Assembly: GCA_900544275.1 (NCBI GenBank) | Contig: UQUU01000006.1 | Span: 82,575 to 146,574 of the forward strand | Length of the DNA: 64,000 bases | Reading direction: 5' to 3' | Source of the DNA: an uncultured Succiniclasticum sp. | Lineage (GTDB): Bacteria > Bacillota > Negativicutes > Acidaminococcales > Acidaminococcaceae | Part shown: positions 16,250 through 25,555 of the stretch, piece after piece | How the letters are laid out: every line of letters starts with the position of its first letter | How positions within the stretch are numbered: position 1 is the first letter of the stretch | Program-made: the position numbers and the translations under genes | Notes under the pieces: model-generated | Database searches by the model: none | The model's input: the letters and a program-made list of their open reading frames with translations, nothing else | What the model was told of the DNA's origin: nothing

Positions 16250-16351
16250 AAGGACGATGTAGGAAACCCTGCAAAAAATTCAACGCACAACATCCCAGTT
16301 TCCGTGGAGGAACACAGTTTGTCATTTATTCTTAGAAAGCGAGGTTTTACC

Positions 16352-17026
16352 ATGTCTGCTGAATTTAAATTTATTCACCACTCGTGCTTTACCGTCACTG
16401 CCGGCGGCGAAACACTGATTTGCGATCCCTTTTTGGACGGCAATCCTGCGCACATCAAAATGCAGGATTTGAAAGTAGATTATATTTTTGTCACCCATGC
16501 CCATGCAGACCATTTAGGCTGTGCTTATGAGCTGGCAAAACAGTGCGATGCGCTGCTTATTTCCACCAATGAGATTGCCGTGGAAGCGGCAGAAAACGGC
16601 TGTCGTTCTCACGGAATGCATATCGGGGGTACATACCAGTTCCCCTTCGGCAAGGTCCGGGTAACCCTGGCTTTTCACGGCAGCGGGATTGCCGGAGGAC
16701 ACGCCTGCGGTTTCACAATTGACTTTCATGGTGCCAAATTTTATTTCGCCGGGGATACCGCTTTATTCTCCGATATGAAATTGTTGCAGGAACAGGATCC
16801 CTTTAAATATGCCCTGATCCCCATCGGCGGCAACTTCACCATGGATCCGGCAGATGCGGTACGAGCCGCCGCTTTCCTAAAAGCGCCGGTATTGATCCCG
16901 ATTCATTACGGTACCTGGCCTTTGATCGCACAAGACCCGGAAGCATTTAAAAAGGCGGTGGAAGACGCCGTTCCCGAAACAAAAGTTGTTTTAGTCGACC
17001 CCGGCGATACACTGGAATGGGAATGA
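16352..17026 (+). CDS. UPF0173 metal-dependent hydrolase (metallo-beta-lactamase fold)
   Basis: A 224-residue protein of the UPF0173/YtkL type. The metal motif is THAHADHLG (HxHxDH, about residues 49-57), with further ligands in AFHGSGIAGGHACG, AGDTALFSD and IPIHYGTWP. The fold and ligands point to a hydrolase of the beta-lactamase superfamily; the substrate is unknown. The ATG at 16352 with CGAGG upstream is preferred to the longer open frame because family members start close to FKFIHHS. It is monocistronic and convergent with rnc. Confidence 0.88.
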   Translation: MSAEFKFIHHSCFTVTAGGETLICDPFLDGNPAHIKMQDLKVDYIFVTHAHADHLGCAYELAKQCDALLISTNEIAVEAAENGCRSHGMHIGGTYQFPFGKVRVTLAFHGSGIAGGHACGFTIDFHGAKFYFAGDTALFSDMKLLQEQDPFKYALIPIGGNFTMDPADAVRAAAFLKAPVLIPIHYGTWPLIAQDPEAFKKAVEDAVPETKVVLVDPGDTLEWE

Positions 17027-17123
17027 CAGAACGTGCGATAGAAAACGAGATAAAAGAAAATAAACAGCAAAAACGGATGGCAGAAACATATAGTAAAAGT
17101 AGATAGTGGAAACAAAGAACAAA

Positions 17124-17159
<36 letters not shown>

Positions 17160-17175
17160 TAAAAATGAAATAGCA

Positions 17176-17230
17176 AGGGAGCTGTTCAAAACCCGGTTTG
17201 AAAACCCGTTTTGTTACAGCTCCCTCTTTT
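17176..17230 (+). terminator. Intrinsic terminator of the UPF0173 gene
   Basis: A 10-bp perfect stem AGGGAGCTGT / ACAGCTCCCT encloses a second hairpin (AAAACCCGGTTTG...AAACCCGTTTT) and is followed by CTTTT. It acts on the plus strand only, since the minus-strand side has no T run. Confidence 0.82.
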
Positions 17231-17260
17231 CGCTAATGGCTGCCGGAAAAAGCAGTACCA

Positions 17261-17998
17261 TCATGCATTGTTCTTTAATTTTTCCAACGCTTCCCTGGCC
17301 GCCTGCTGTTCGGACTCTTTCTTGGTCCGTCCGGTGCCGCTGCCGTAAGAAACTCCATTAATAAATACACCGGAAGAAAAAATACGGTTGTGCTCCGGCC
17401 CTGTGAATCCCAACAGTTCGTAAGATATCTCGCTCTGGGAAGCCTGCTGCAAAAATTCCTGCAACATGCTTTTATAGTCCCCCATCATCACAAGCCCGCT
17501 GCAAACGCCTTTAATTTCTTCTTCCAAAAGCCCCAGCAGATACTTTTTCGCCGCCGCAAACCCCTGATCCAGATAATAAGCGCCTAATACTGCCTCAAAG
17601 GCATCGGCCAAAATGGAAGGCCGCATAGTACCGCCGGAGGCCCGTTCTCCATTCCCCATGCGCAGATATTTCCCCAAGTTCATTCTTTTTGCGCATTGAT
17701 ACAGAGAAGTTTCACAAACGATTTGCGCGCGCAGCTTGGTCATTTTCCCTTCATCAAAAGAAGGAAAGTTTTGGTACAGATAGGTACTGACGATCAAGCT
17801 CAGTACCGAATCTCCCAAAAATTCCAATCGCTCGTTGTGCTCGTTGTGCGGGTAATGTACGGTTTCATGCGCATAGGAAGTGTGGGTCAGCGCCAAGTTC
17901 AGCAATTCATAGCGATGCATCGTAATCCCCAGGCTTGCGCAGAACTCTTTCAGCTTCGCTTTTCTTTCGTCGTTGCATAAGTTTGTAACATTCTTCAT
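17261..17998 (-). CDS. rnc: Ribonuclease III
   Basis: A 245-residue double-strand-specific endoribonuclease for rRNA and mRNA processing. The catalytic signature NERLEFLGDSVLSL (with metal-binding Glu/Asp) and the late ADAFEAVLGAYYLD lie in the N-terminal domain; the C-terminal ~70 residues are a dsRNA-binding domain (DYKSMLQEFLQ ... GTGRTKKESEQQAAREAL). The ATG at 17998 is used; an in-frame GTG 6 nt upstream is an alternative, and neither has a strong ribosome site. It follows fabF by 21 nt and closes the lipid operon, a common arrangement in Firmicutes. Confidence 0.95.
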   Translation of the reverse strand: MKNVTNLCNDERKAKLKEFCASLGITMHRYELLNLALTHTSYAHETVHYPHNEHNERLEFLGDSVLSLIVSTYLYQNFPSFDEGKMTKLRAQIVCETSLYQCAKRMNLGKYLRMGNGERASGGTMRPSILADAFEAVLGAYYLDQGFAAAKKYLLGLLEEEIKGVCSGLVMMGDYKSMLQEFLQQASQSEISYELLGFTGPEHNRIFSSGVFINGVSYGSGTGRTKKESEQQAAREALEKLKNNA

Positions 17999-18019
17999 TA
18001 TCACTATGCGCCTGCTTCT

Positions 18020-19267
18020 TTACTCTTCGTACCGTTTGATCACAATAACAGCATTGTGCCCGCCAAAACCAAAGTTGTTGGACATGGCGGCCTTTACTTC
18101 CTGCTTACGGGCCACATTGGGTACATAATCCAGGTCCATGCCCTCTTCCGCATCTACCTCATGGTAGTTGATCGTGGGAGGAATGATGCCGTTGGTGATG
18201 GTCAACACAGTAGCCACTGCCTCCATGCCGCCGGCGCCGCCTAACAGATGGCCGGTCATGGATTTATTGGAACTCATGGGAACTTTGTAAACACGTTCAC
18301 CGAAGATCTTTTTCGCCGCCACCGTTTCATTCAGGTCATTCCGATGTGTGGAGGTGCCATGGGCATTGATGTAATCGATATCATCCGGTGTAAGGCCGGC
18401 GTCTTTAATCGCAGCTGCCATACACGCAGCCGGCATTTCCCCGGAAGGATCGGGCGCCGTAATATGGTATGCATCCGTGTTCATCGCAAACCCGGCCAAC
18501 TCTGCATAAATATGAGCGCCGCGTTTTTTCGCATGCTCCAATTCTTCTAAGACAAGCACGCCGCCGCCTTCGCCCATGACAAAACCGCTGCGGGTCTTAT
18601 CAAAAGGACGGGAAGCCTCTGTCGGCTTTTCATTATCGGTGCAAAGCGCTTTCATATTTTCAAAACCGGCAATCGCGATCGGATTGACTGCTGCTTCTAC
18701 ACCGCCGGCAATCATCACATCCGCATCGCCATATTGGATGGTGCGCATGGCGTCGCCAATGCAGTTAGTACCGGTAGCGCAAGCGGTTACAATGGCCGTA
18801 TTAGGGCCTTTCCACCCCAGCGCAATACCGATATGAGCCGCCGGCATATTGGGAATTTCCATAGGAATAAAGAAAGGGCTGATACGGCCCGGGCCTTTTT
18901 CCCCGTATTTTAAGGACTGCTCTAAAAATGTATCGATACCGCCGATGCCGGTGCCAACACAAACACCTAAACGGGTCGGATTTTCCTGTGCGATATCAAT
19001 TTTCGCGTCTGCTACCGCTTCTTTTGCTACGGCTACCGCAAAGTGAGCCACCCGATCCATTTTCCGACCTTCTTTTTTTTCAACGTACATGGTGTAGTCG
19101 AAGTCCTTCACTTCGCCGGCGATTTTCGTTTTTAAGTCCGTCGTGTCGAATGCTTTGATCAAATCAATACCGGATTTTCCGGCCACCAGATTCTCCCAGA
19201 AAGCTGCCACATTATTCCCGATCGGAGTCACGGCACCTAAACCAGTAATCACAACACGTTTTTTCAC
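18020..19267 (-). CDS. fabF: 3-oxoacyl-[ACP] synthase II
   Basis: A 415-residue condensing enzyme that elongates acyl-ACP with malonyl-ACP. The active-site Cys lies in VTACATGTNCIG, and the two His in NAHGTSTHRND and SMTGHLLGGAG; GFGGHNAV closes the protein. The start is a GTG at 19267 behind GAGGTGATCGAT; an earlier in-frame GTG at 19276 is part of that ribosome site. It is the last lipid gene of the operon before rnc. Confidence 0.96.
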   Translation of the reverse strand: MKKRVVITGLGAVTPIGNNVAAFWENLVAGKSGIDLIKAFDTTDLKTKIAGEVKDFDYTMYVEKKEGRKMDRVAHFAVAVAKEAVADAKIDIAQENPTRLGVCVGTGIGGIDTFLEQSLKYGEKGPGRISPFFIPMEIPNMPAAHIGIALGWKGPNTAIVTACATGTNCIGDAMRTIQYGDADVMIAGGVEAAVNPIAIAGFENMKALCTDNEKPTEASRPFDKTRSGFVMGEGGGVLVLEELEHAKKRGAHIYAELAGFAMNTDAYHITAPDPSGEMPAACMAAAIKDAGLTPDDIDYINAHGTSTHRNDLNETVAAKKIFGERVYKVPMSSNKSMTGHLLGGAGGMEAVATVLTITNGIIPPTINYHEVDAEEGMDLDYVPNVARKQEVKAAMSNNFGFGGHNAVIVIKRYEE

Positions 19268-19290
19268 ATCGATCACCTCATAAAATAGTA

Positions 19291-20244
19291 TCAGTCGATT
19301 GCTTCGACTTCTTCAATAATGCGGCGGAAGATTTCTTTTACTGGTAAAATCTCGTGAATCTTCCACATATTCGCGCCCGTAAAGACCAGGCCTGTTTTCG
19401 CATCTCCCTGCTGCGCACGGCTTAACGCTCTGATAATACAGAACTGGTGCGTGCAATGCTTGAGACAGGCGTCACAAACCGTAGGTCGGGGCGCTCTTCC
19501 TTCTAAAGATAGCTGGGCAAAAGGACTGCGAATGGAACGGCCCTTATACCCGACCGGACTATCAATTTGAACCACGTCTTCCTGCTTCATCTTCAGATAC
19601 ATCCCTTTTAAAAAACGGGACGCATTTGATTCTTCACTGGCAGCAAAACGACTGCCCATCTGTACGCCGCTTGCCCCCAAACGGAGAAGCTCCACAATAT
19701 CTTTCCCGCAGGTCGCTCCGCCGGCTGCAACGACCGGTAAATGGACCGCTTTCACTATGTCGGGCAGGATTTCCTTGATCGATTGCTGGGTGCCCAAATG
19801 ACCGCCGGCTTCCGTGCCTTCTACCACAATGGCAGAAGCGCCCAGTTTCTCAGAAATCTTAGCCAGCTTCACAGACGAAACGATAGGAACTACCGCTACA
19901 TTATATTCTCTGCCAACAGCGAAAATATCTCTTGAAAAACCGGCGCCGGCTACAATCAGGTCGATTCCTTCCTGCGCAGCAGTCACAATCAGGTCTTTAA
20001 AAGCGCGGGCAGCCACCATGCAGTTAATGCCAATGAGGCCTTTTCCATTTGATAATTTTCGGGCCAGACGGATCTCCGTCCTGAGTTCCTGCTCTTCCAT
20101 ACCGGAAGCCGCTATCAGACCGATACCGCCCTCATTCGCCACCGCAGAAGCCAAACGTGCTGTTGATAATCTGATCGCCATACCGCCTTGTATGATCGGC
20201 ACCTGGGCCACCAGATTTCCTATTTTAAGCACTGGTAATTTCAA
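19291..20244 (-). CDS. FabK-like enoyl-ACP reductase / nitronate monooxygenase family flavoprotein
   Basis: A 317-residue FMN TIM-barrel protein. Family motifs: PIIQGGMAIRLS (about 16-27), INCMVAAR, AGAGFSRD, VEGTEAGGHLG, VVAAGGATCG and GVQMGSRFAASEESNA. Its place between acpP and fabF is the classic FabK position, so NAD(P)H-dependent reduction of enoyl-ACP is the best guess. Unlike the pneumococcal FabK the C-terminal part is cysteine-rich (VCDACLKHCTHQFC), which could bind a metal or a cluster; sequence alone cannot separate FabK from related nitronate-type oxidases. It starts with TTG, 7 nt behind GGGGGAT. Confidence 0.75.
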   Translation of the reverse strand: MKLPVLKIGNLVAQVPIIQGGMAIRLSTARLASAVANEGGIGLIAASGMEEQELRTEIRLARKLSNGKGLIGINCMVAARAFKDLIVTAAQEGIDLIVAGAGFSRDIFAVGREYNVAVVPIVSSVKLAKISEKLGASAIVVEGTEAGGHLGTQQSIKEILPDIVKAVHLPVVAAGGATCGKDIVELLRLGASGVQMGSRFAASEESNASRFLKGMYLKMKQEDVVQIDSPVGYKGRSIRSPFAQLSLEGRAPRPTVCDACLKHCTHQFCIIRALSRAQQGDAKTGLVFTGANMWKIHEILPVKEIFRRIIEEVEAID

Positions 20245-20333
20245 CAGATATCCCCCATTTCAGGAAACAAAATCAAGACTAATAAGCAGTGTACAGGGAA
20301 GCCATATACAAGGCTTCCCTGACCGCTTCAGGA

Positions 20334-20561
20334 TTATTTTTCATCCAACATTTTTACTGCGTCAGCAACAGTGCGGATCTTTTCTGCCTTTTCATCAGGA
20401 ATTTCAACACCGAATTCCTCTTCAAAAGCCATGATCAATTCCACGATGTCCAGAGAATCAGCGCCTAAATCATCAATGAACGCAGATTCCATTTTAACTT
20501 CGTCAGCGTCAACGCTCAACTGTTCAACGGTAATGTCTCTTACTTTTTCGAAAGTGCTCAT
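20334..20561 (-). CDS. acpP: Acyl carrier protein
   Basis: A 75-residue acidic helical protein. The 4'-phosphopantetheine is attached to the Ser in DDLGADSLDIVEL (about residue 36). It carries growing acyl chains for FabD, FabH, FabF, FabG and PlsX, all coded around it. The ATG at 20561 lies 7 nt behind a strong AGGAGGTG, consistent with high expression; the gap of about 90 nt to the next gene may hold an internal signal, but none is clear. Confidence 0.97.
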   Translation of the reverse strand: MSTFEKVRDITVEQLSVDADEVKMESAFIDDLGADSLDIVELIMAFEEEFGVEIPDEKAEKIRTVADAVKMLDEK

Positions 20562-20610
20562 CACGATTCACCTCCTCTCGTTGGCCTGTTATCCCAGCCT
20601 CTCAATTTCA

Positions 20611-21357
20611 TCAATCCATAAACATACCACCATTCACATGCAGTGTCTGGCCGGTAATATAAGCAGCGTCATCCGATACCAGGAAGGCAACTGCTTTGGC
20701 AATATCCGCCGGGTCGCCCAAACGTCCCATAGGAATATTTGCTTTCAGGTTTTCCACGATTTTTTCCGATAATACAGCGGTCATGTCGGTAGCAATAAAA
20801 CCGGGAGCGACAGCATTCACCGTGATGCCACGGGCCGCTACTTCCTTGGCCGTAGCTTTGGTAAAGCCCAAAATACCGGCTTTGGCCGCGGCGTAGTTTG
20901 CCTGACCCACATTGCCCATAGCTCCCACTACGGAACTAATGCTGACAATGCGACCGCTGCGGGCTTTCATCATGTATTTAAGCGCCGCTTTCGTGCAGTT
21001 AAACACACTTTTCAGGTTTGTACTGAGCACGGCATCCCAATCCGCTTCTTTCATCCGCATCAGCAAACCGTCCCGGGTGATACCGGCATTATTTACCAGG
21101 ATATCGATCCGGCCCATTTTTTCTACGACTTCAGCCAGCATCGCTTCACAGGCTTCTGTATCGGCCACATCGGTTTTGATCACGATGGCCTTTCGCCCCA
21201 AAGCTTCAACCTCCGCCTTGGTTTTTTCCGCGGCTTCCGTATTTCCCGCATAATTGATCACTATATCCGCACCGCAGGAAGCGAGCAACAAAGCGATACT
21301 TTTGCCGATTCCCCGGGATGCTCCGGTAACCAGCGCCACTTTACCATCTAACTGCAT
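20611..21357 (-). CDS. fabG: 3-oxoacyl-[ACP] reductase
   Basis: A 248-residue short-chain dehydrogenase. Cofactor loop VTGASRGIGKSIA (about 9-21), NNAGITRDGLLMRM, catalytic Ser in SISSVVGAMGN, YxxxK in NYAAAKAG, VAPGFIATDM and the C-terminal GQTLHVNGGM are all FabG signatures. It reduces 3-oxoacyl-ACP with NADPH. The ATG comes 1 nt after the fabD stop; its ribosome site AAGGAGG is within the fabD end. Confidence 0.97.
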   Translation of the reverse strand: MQLDGKVALVTGASRGIGKSIALLLASCGADIVINYAGNTEAAEKTKAEVEALGRKAIVIKTDVADTEACEAMLAEVVEKMGRIDILVNNAGITRDGLLMRMKEADWDAVLSTNLKSVFNCTKAALKYMMKARSGRIVSISSVVGAMGNVGQANYAAAKAGILGFTKATAKEVAARGITVNAVAPGFIATDMTAVLSEKIVENLKANIPMGRLGDPADIAKAVAFLVSDDAAYITGQTLHVNGGMFMD

Positions 21358-21358
21358 T

Positions 21359-22306
21359 TTATCGAACCTCCTTAAAATAAGCAAGCGTTTTTTCCAGGCT
21401 GTCCATATCCTCAACATTCAATGCGTTGGCCGTCCGATCAATTTTACGGGTAAAGCCGGTCAGCACTTTTCCCGGGCCTACTTCCACAAAGGTATCAAAG
21501 CCTTCGCCCAACATATAACGCATGGACATTTCCCATTTTACCGGACTGGCGGCCTGTTGTACCAAAAGCGAACGAATCTCTTCCGCCTTTGTTACCGGCT
21601 TAGCCGTTACGTTCGCCACTACGGGGAACTTGGCGTCATGGAATTCCACCTCGTCCAATACTTCTTTTAAACGAGCGGCCGCAGGACGCATCAGGGTGCT
21701 GTGGAAAGGAGCGCTTACCGGAAGGGAAACCGCGCGACGGGCGCCGGCTTCCTTCAGCGCATCGATGGCTTTCGCTACAGCGCCGGCAGCACCGGCGATC
21801 ACCACCTGACCCGGGCAGTTGAAATTCACTGCCTGCACCGCTTCACCGCATTCCGCTTCCACTTTCCGACAGATTGCGTCGATTGTTTCCGGTTCCAGCC
21901 CCATTACGGCTGCCATAGCGCCTTCGCCTACCGGAACGGCTTCCTGCATAAACTGGCCACGTTTGCGTACGGAACGCACCGCATCGGCCAGGCTGAGGGA
22001 GCCGGCCGCCACCAGCGCAGAATATTCACCCAAACTATGCCCGCCCGCAATCTGGCAATTCAGGCCATTTTCCCGCAGCACAGCCAACACCGCAATGCTG
22101 CAGGTTAAAATGGCGGGCTGGGTGTTCATTGTCAGACGCAGTTGGTCTTCCGGGCCTTCAAAACACATCTTGGCAATGGAAAAGCCCAATGCTTCATCGG
22201 CCTCTTCAAAAACCTTCTTGGCGCAAGCGTAGTTATCATAAAACTCTTTGCACATTCCAACGGTTTGGGACCCTTGTCCCGGGAAAACAAAAGCTGTTTT
22301 TGCCAT
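21359..22306 (-). CDS. fabD: Malonyl-CoA:ACP transacylase
   Basis: A 315-residue acyltransferase that loads malonate on ACP. FVFPGQGSQTVGM at the N-terminus, the nucleophile in AGGHSLGEYSAL (about residue 90), and SAPFHSTLM with the catalytic His are diagnostic. Start at 22306 follows GAGAGG. It lies between fabH and fabG, in the standard Firmicutes order. Confidence 0.97.
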   Translation of the reverse strand: MAKTAFVFPGQGSQTVGMCKEFYDNYACAKKVFEEADEALGFSIAKMCFEGPEDQLRLTMNTQPAILTCSIAVLAVLRENGLNCQIAGGHSLGEYSALVAAGSLSLADAVRSVRKRGQFMQEAVPVGEGAMAAVMGLEPETIDAICRKVEAECGEAVQAVNFNCPGQVVIAGAAGAVAKAIDALKEAGARRAVSLPVSAPFHSTLMRPAAARLKEVLDEVEFHDAKFPVVANVTAKPVTKAEEIRSLLVQQAASPVKWEMSMRYMLGEGFDTFVEVGPGKVLTGFTRKIDRTANALNVEDMDSLEKTLAYFKEVR

Positions 22307-22378
22307 GAAAAAAACCTCTCTTTCGCTCTTAGAAAATTTGCTTATTCTTCGACCATGCAAGCACAGGAATTTTAAAGG

Positions 22379-23368
22379 TTATTTCGCCCACTTTACTAAC
22401 GAACAGGCCCAGGTCAAACCGGCGCCAAAGGCCACCATTAGTACATTATCGCCTTTTTTCAGGCGACCGGCAGCCTGCGCTTCCGTCAGGCAGATCGGCA
22501 CACAGGCCGCAGAAGTATTGCCGTACTTGTTAATGTTGACCCATACTTTATCCTTGTCAATACGCAACCGTTTTACCGCGCTTTCTATGATCCGCAGATT
22601 CGCCTGATGCGGTACCAGCATATCAATATCGTCGATTGTAACGCCGGCTTTTTCCATCACCCGGTTGCAGGTTGCCGGTAAGATCCGTGTTGCAAATTTA
22701 AACACGTCCTGCCCTGACATATGAATCGTATGTCCATAGGAATCTACCGTTTCATGGGACGCAGGGCAACGGCTGCCCCCGGCCGGCTGGATCAGATGCG
22801 GTCCGCCGCTGCCGTCAGCCCCCAGCTCCATACCCAACAGTCCGTAACCGGCTTCCACCTGTCCTACGACAGCAGCGCCCGCGCCATCACCAAATAAAAT
22901 ACAGGTGTTCCGATCCGTCCAGTTGATGATGCGGGAGAGGGTCTCGGCCCCCAAGACTAAAATTTTCTTATATAACCCGCTGACAATGAATTGACTTGCT
23001 ACATTCAACCCATAAACAAAGCCGCTGCAGCCTGCCGCCAAATCAAACGCGCCGGCATGAGTTGCGCCTAATCGATTCTGCACAAGGCAAGCAGTCGACG
23101 GATACATATAGTCCGGGGTCGCCGTAGCGACAATAATCAAATCCAGCTCTTCCGGCGCAGTATTTGCATCTTTTAACGCCATAACGGCAGCTTCCACGCA
23201 TAAATCGCTTGTGGCCTGTTCCAGTGCCGCAATATGCCTTTCCTTAATGCCGGTTCGTTCCGTGATCCACGTATCTGAAGTATCTACCATTGCCTCTAAA
23301 TCACGATTCGTAATAATTTTTTCGGGAAGGTACGAACCAATACCTAAAATACCTGCTGCGATCGTCAT
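22379..23368 (-). CDS. fabH: 3-oxoacyl-[ACP] synthase III
   Basis: A 329-residue initiating condensing enzyme that joins acetyl-CoA (or a branched primer) to malonyl-ACP. Catalytic triad: Cys in DLAAGCSGFVYGL, His in VPHQANLRI and Asn in NINKYGNTSAAC. The ATG at 23368 has GGGGAG at 6 nt; the ATG two codons upstream directly abuts that site and is rejected. A gap of 206 nt from plsX contains a loose ATTCAATAC repeat but no clear promoter. Confidence 0.97.
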   Translation of the reverse strand: MTIAAGILGIGSYLPEKIITNRDLEAMVDTSDTWITERTGIKERHIAALEQATSDLCVEAAVMALKDANTAPEELDLIIVATATPDYMYPSTACLVQNRLGATHAGAFDLAAGCSGFVYGLNVASQFIVSGLYKKILVLGAETLSRIINWTDRNTCILFGDGAGAAVVGQVEAGYGLLGMELGADGSGGPHLIQPAGGSRCPASHETVDSYGHTIHMSGQDVFKFATRILPATCNRVMEKAGVTIDDIDMLVPHQANLRIIESAVKRLRIDKDKVWVNINKYGNTSAACVPICLTEAQAAGRLKKGDNVLMVAFGAGLTWACSLVKWAK

Positions 23369-23574
23369 ATGCATCTCCCCTGTCTGACGTAAATCTGTGT
23401 TGTCGGTCCTATCTTGTCATACGGTCTTTGTTTGCGCATCGCATCGCATACCTGCCTTCATCATTTAATTAATTTCCCGGATTTTATTCAATACTTTTAC
23501 TGTCCAACACACTTACTATTCAATACGCTTACAATGTAGTTTTCTTAATTTAACGTTTTTGCTTTTTGCCACGT

Positions 23575-24606
23575 TTACTTCATCCGCCCGACTACCGTAT
23601 CGGCCTGTGTCTGATTCGCAATGTCTTCTTCTATACGGGCGCAAATGTCCTGCTTGATTCCGTCAATAGCAGCCCGGATGGCGTTCTTTATTGCTTTAGC
23701 CTTAGAAGATCCGTGGCATATGAAAAAAGGAGCCCGTACGCCTAACAAAAGCGCTCCGCCATACGCTTCCGGATCCAGCTTCTCTTTCAACTTGCGCAGT
23801 GCCGGTTTGATTAACAGGCCGCCGACCTTTGCTAAGATACCTTCACGCAAGATCGCATCTCTTACCATGGTCATAATGGCTGTGGCCAATCCTTCGGCGA
23901 ATTTCAATACCACATTGCCGACAAAGCCGTCGCAGACCACTACATCCACAGTGCCCTTATTGACATCCCGACCTTCTACGTTGCCGATAAAATTAATCAG
24001 AGTTTCTGCTTTTAATAAAGGATATGTGGCCAGTGTCAATTCGTTTCCTTTGGTTTCTTCTTCACCAATATTCAAGAGCCCTACCCGCGGATTTTCAATG
24101 CCCAACATCAGCTCCGCATAAATGGACCCCATAATAGCGCTCTGCACCATATGCTCCGGTTTTGCATCCACCTTAGCGCCGCTGTCCAGCAAAACCGTGG
24201 TGCCGGTCAGACTGGGAATGGGGGTCGCAATAGCCGGACGTCCCACGCCTTTGATCCGTCCCAGATGAAACAGGGCTGCGGCTACTGCTGCACCGGTACT
24301 GCCGGAAGAAACCAACGCATCGCATTGTTTATTCCGCAACAGATCCGTAGCCACTACAATGGAAGCATCTTTTTTCGTCTTTACGGCGATCCCCGGATGC
24401 TCGTGCATCCCGATTACTTCAGAAGCATGTTGAACGAGCAGGCGTGCATCTTTATCCGCGCCATACGTTTTCAGCAAGTCCCGAATCGTAGGTTCATCGC
24501 CAACCAGAACAACTTCACAATTATATTCCCGTACTGCCATTACCGCTCCCAGAACAAGTTCTCCCGGGCCGTAATCAGTACCCATCACGTCTAACGCGAT
24601 CCTCAT
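23575..24606 (-). CDS. plsX: Phosphate acyltransferase PlsX
   Basis: A 343-residue enzyme that converts acyl-ACP to acyl-phosphate for PlsY, linking fatty acid and phospholipid synthesis. MRIALDVMGTDYGPGELV, SSGSTGAAVAAALFHLGRI, LLDSGAKVDAKPEH, LLNIGEEETKGNE and VVCDGFVGNVVLKFAEG match the family. Its ATG overlaps the fapR stop (ATGA), giving coupling to the regulator, as in Bacillus. Confidence 0.97.
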   Translation of the reverse strand: MRIALDVMGTDYGPGELVLGAVMAVREYNCEVVLVGDEPTIRDLLKTYGADKDARLLVQHASEVIGMHEHPGIAVKTKKDASIVVATDLLRNKQCDALVSSGSTGAAVAAALFHLGRIKGVGRPAIATPIPSLTGTTVLLDSGAKVDAKPEHMVQSAIMGSIYAELMLGIENPRVGLLNIGEEETKGNELTLATYPLLKAETLINFIGNVEGRDVNKGTVDVVVCDGFVGNVVLKFAEGLATAIMTMVRDAILREGILAKVGGLLIKPALRKLKEKLDPEAYGGALLLGVRAPFFICHGSSKAKAIKNAIRAAIDGIKQDICARIEEDIANQTQADTVVGRMK

Positions 24607-25181
24607 GCTTCTTCTAACTTCCTTTCCCGTTCCACAGCCACAATGATAAACTTCGCACGAAACACTTCTGTCTCATTGGCCTTGATGCTGGCTTTAATGT
24701 AGTAGCGATCACCTTTTATATGCATCACTTCGGCTTTCGCCACCAGTTGGTCGCCCGGATGGACAGGGACTTTATATTTAACATTGCTGACCGCCGTCAG
24801 TGCAAATTCCGTATCCACCAAGGCCAGCGCCAGCGTATCTGCCATCGCGAACATAAAGTAGCCGCGGCCCACTCCCGTTTTCCCCAACACCATATCCTCA
24901 GTGATCGTCAGGGTGGATATACCTACCTTATTCAGCTCCAGATCGATCAAATCGCCCACGATATCTTTTTTATCAATCGCGCGCAAACGGGTGCTGGCGG
25001 CGCTGGCCATCTGACGGGTCCGTTCCCGCAGCTCCGGTATATTCAAGATGACCCGATCCAGCCGCACAGTGGGAACGCTGACCTTGAGAAGTTTAGCCAG
25101 CTGTTCATCGGTCAAAAATGGATTACGACGAATCAGGCTCTGCAGCTTCTCCTGCCGTATCAACTTTTTCGTAGAATTCAT
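24603..25181 (-). CDS. fapR: Fatty acid/phospholipid biosynthesis repressor FapR
   Basis: A 192-residue protein with an N-terminal winged helix-turn-helix (residues ~1-60, DEQLAKLLKVSVPTVRLDRV) and a hotdog-fold sensor domain (GYFMFAMADTLALALVD, VKYKVPVHPGDQLVAKAEV). FapR represses the fab/plsX genes and is released by malonyl-CoA. It heads the operon it should control. An inverted repeat overlapping the promoter is a candidate operator. Confidence 0.94.
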   Translation of the reverse strand: MNSTKKLIRQEKLQSLIRRNPFLTDEQLAKLLKVSVPTVRLDRVILNIPELRERTRQMASAASTRLRAIDKKDIVGDLIDLELNKVGISTLTITEDMVLGKTGVGRGYFMFAMADTLALALVDTEFALTAVSNVKYKVPVHPGDQLVAKAEVMHIKGDRYYIKASIKANETEVFRAKFIIVAVERERKLEEA

Positions 25182-25208
25182 TTTATCACCCCGCTTTTAA
25201 GACCTGGT

Positions 25209-25254
25209 TATAATATCTGTTAGTATTATACTCTTACCGGAGAAGAGAACGCAA
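25209..25254 (-). promoter_or_regulatory. fapR operon promoter with candidate FapR operator
   Basis: TTGCGT (25249-25254), 18 nt, TATAAT (25225-25230) on the minus strand. The -10 is one arm of an inverted repeat TATAATA / TATTATA (25209-25215 and 25224-25230, 8-nt spacer containing TTAG). TTAGTA within it resembles a FapR half-site, but the match to the Bacillus operator is partial, so the operator call is tentative. Confidence 0.5.
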
Positions 25255-25301
25255 GTATTTTTTTGTGAAAAAAGAGAGATTTTTGCACCAAAAACGAAAA
25301 A

Positions 25302-25325
25302 CCCCGAAACTGTTACGTTTCGGGG
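25302..25325 (-). terminator. Terminator of the DUF177-rpmF operon
   Basis: A perfect 9-bp stem CCCCGAAAC / GTTTCGGGG with a 6-nt loop, followed on the minus strand by GTTTTTCGTTTTT. It lies 14 nt after rpmF and separates it from the fapR promoter. Confidence 0.88.
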
Positions 25326-25338
25326 CTGATTCGCTAAA

Positions 25339-25518
25339 TTAATCTTCTACTTCGATCACTTGTTTACCATCATAGTAACCACATTCCGGACAAACGCGAT
25401 GCGGCATTTTCATTTCGTGGCATTGCGGGCATTCAACCAGGTTCGGAGCGGTCAGCTTCCAGTTAGCACGACGCGAATCACGGCGGGCTTTGGTCATTTT
25501 TCTCTTCGGTACTGCCAT
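25339..25518 (-). CDS. rpmF: 50S ribosomal protein L32
   Basis: A 59-residue protein, MAVPKRKMTKARRDSRRAN at the start, with four zinc-ligand cysteines (CPQC ... CPEC). It is the zinc-binding form of L32. GGAGGTG 7 nt upstream fixes the start. As in many bacteria it follows the DUF177 gene (YceD), here with a 37-nt gap. Confidence 0.96.
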   Translation of the reverse strand: MAVPKRKMTKARRDSRRANWKLTAPNLVECPQCHEMKMPHRVCPECGYYDGKQVIEVED

Positions 25519-25555
25519 TTTCCATACACCTCCTCAAACCAAAATGGTGAATTTA

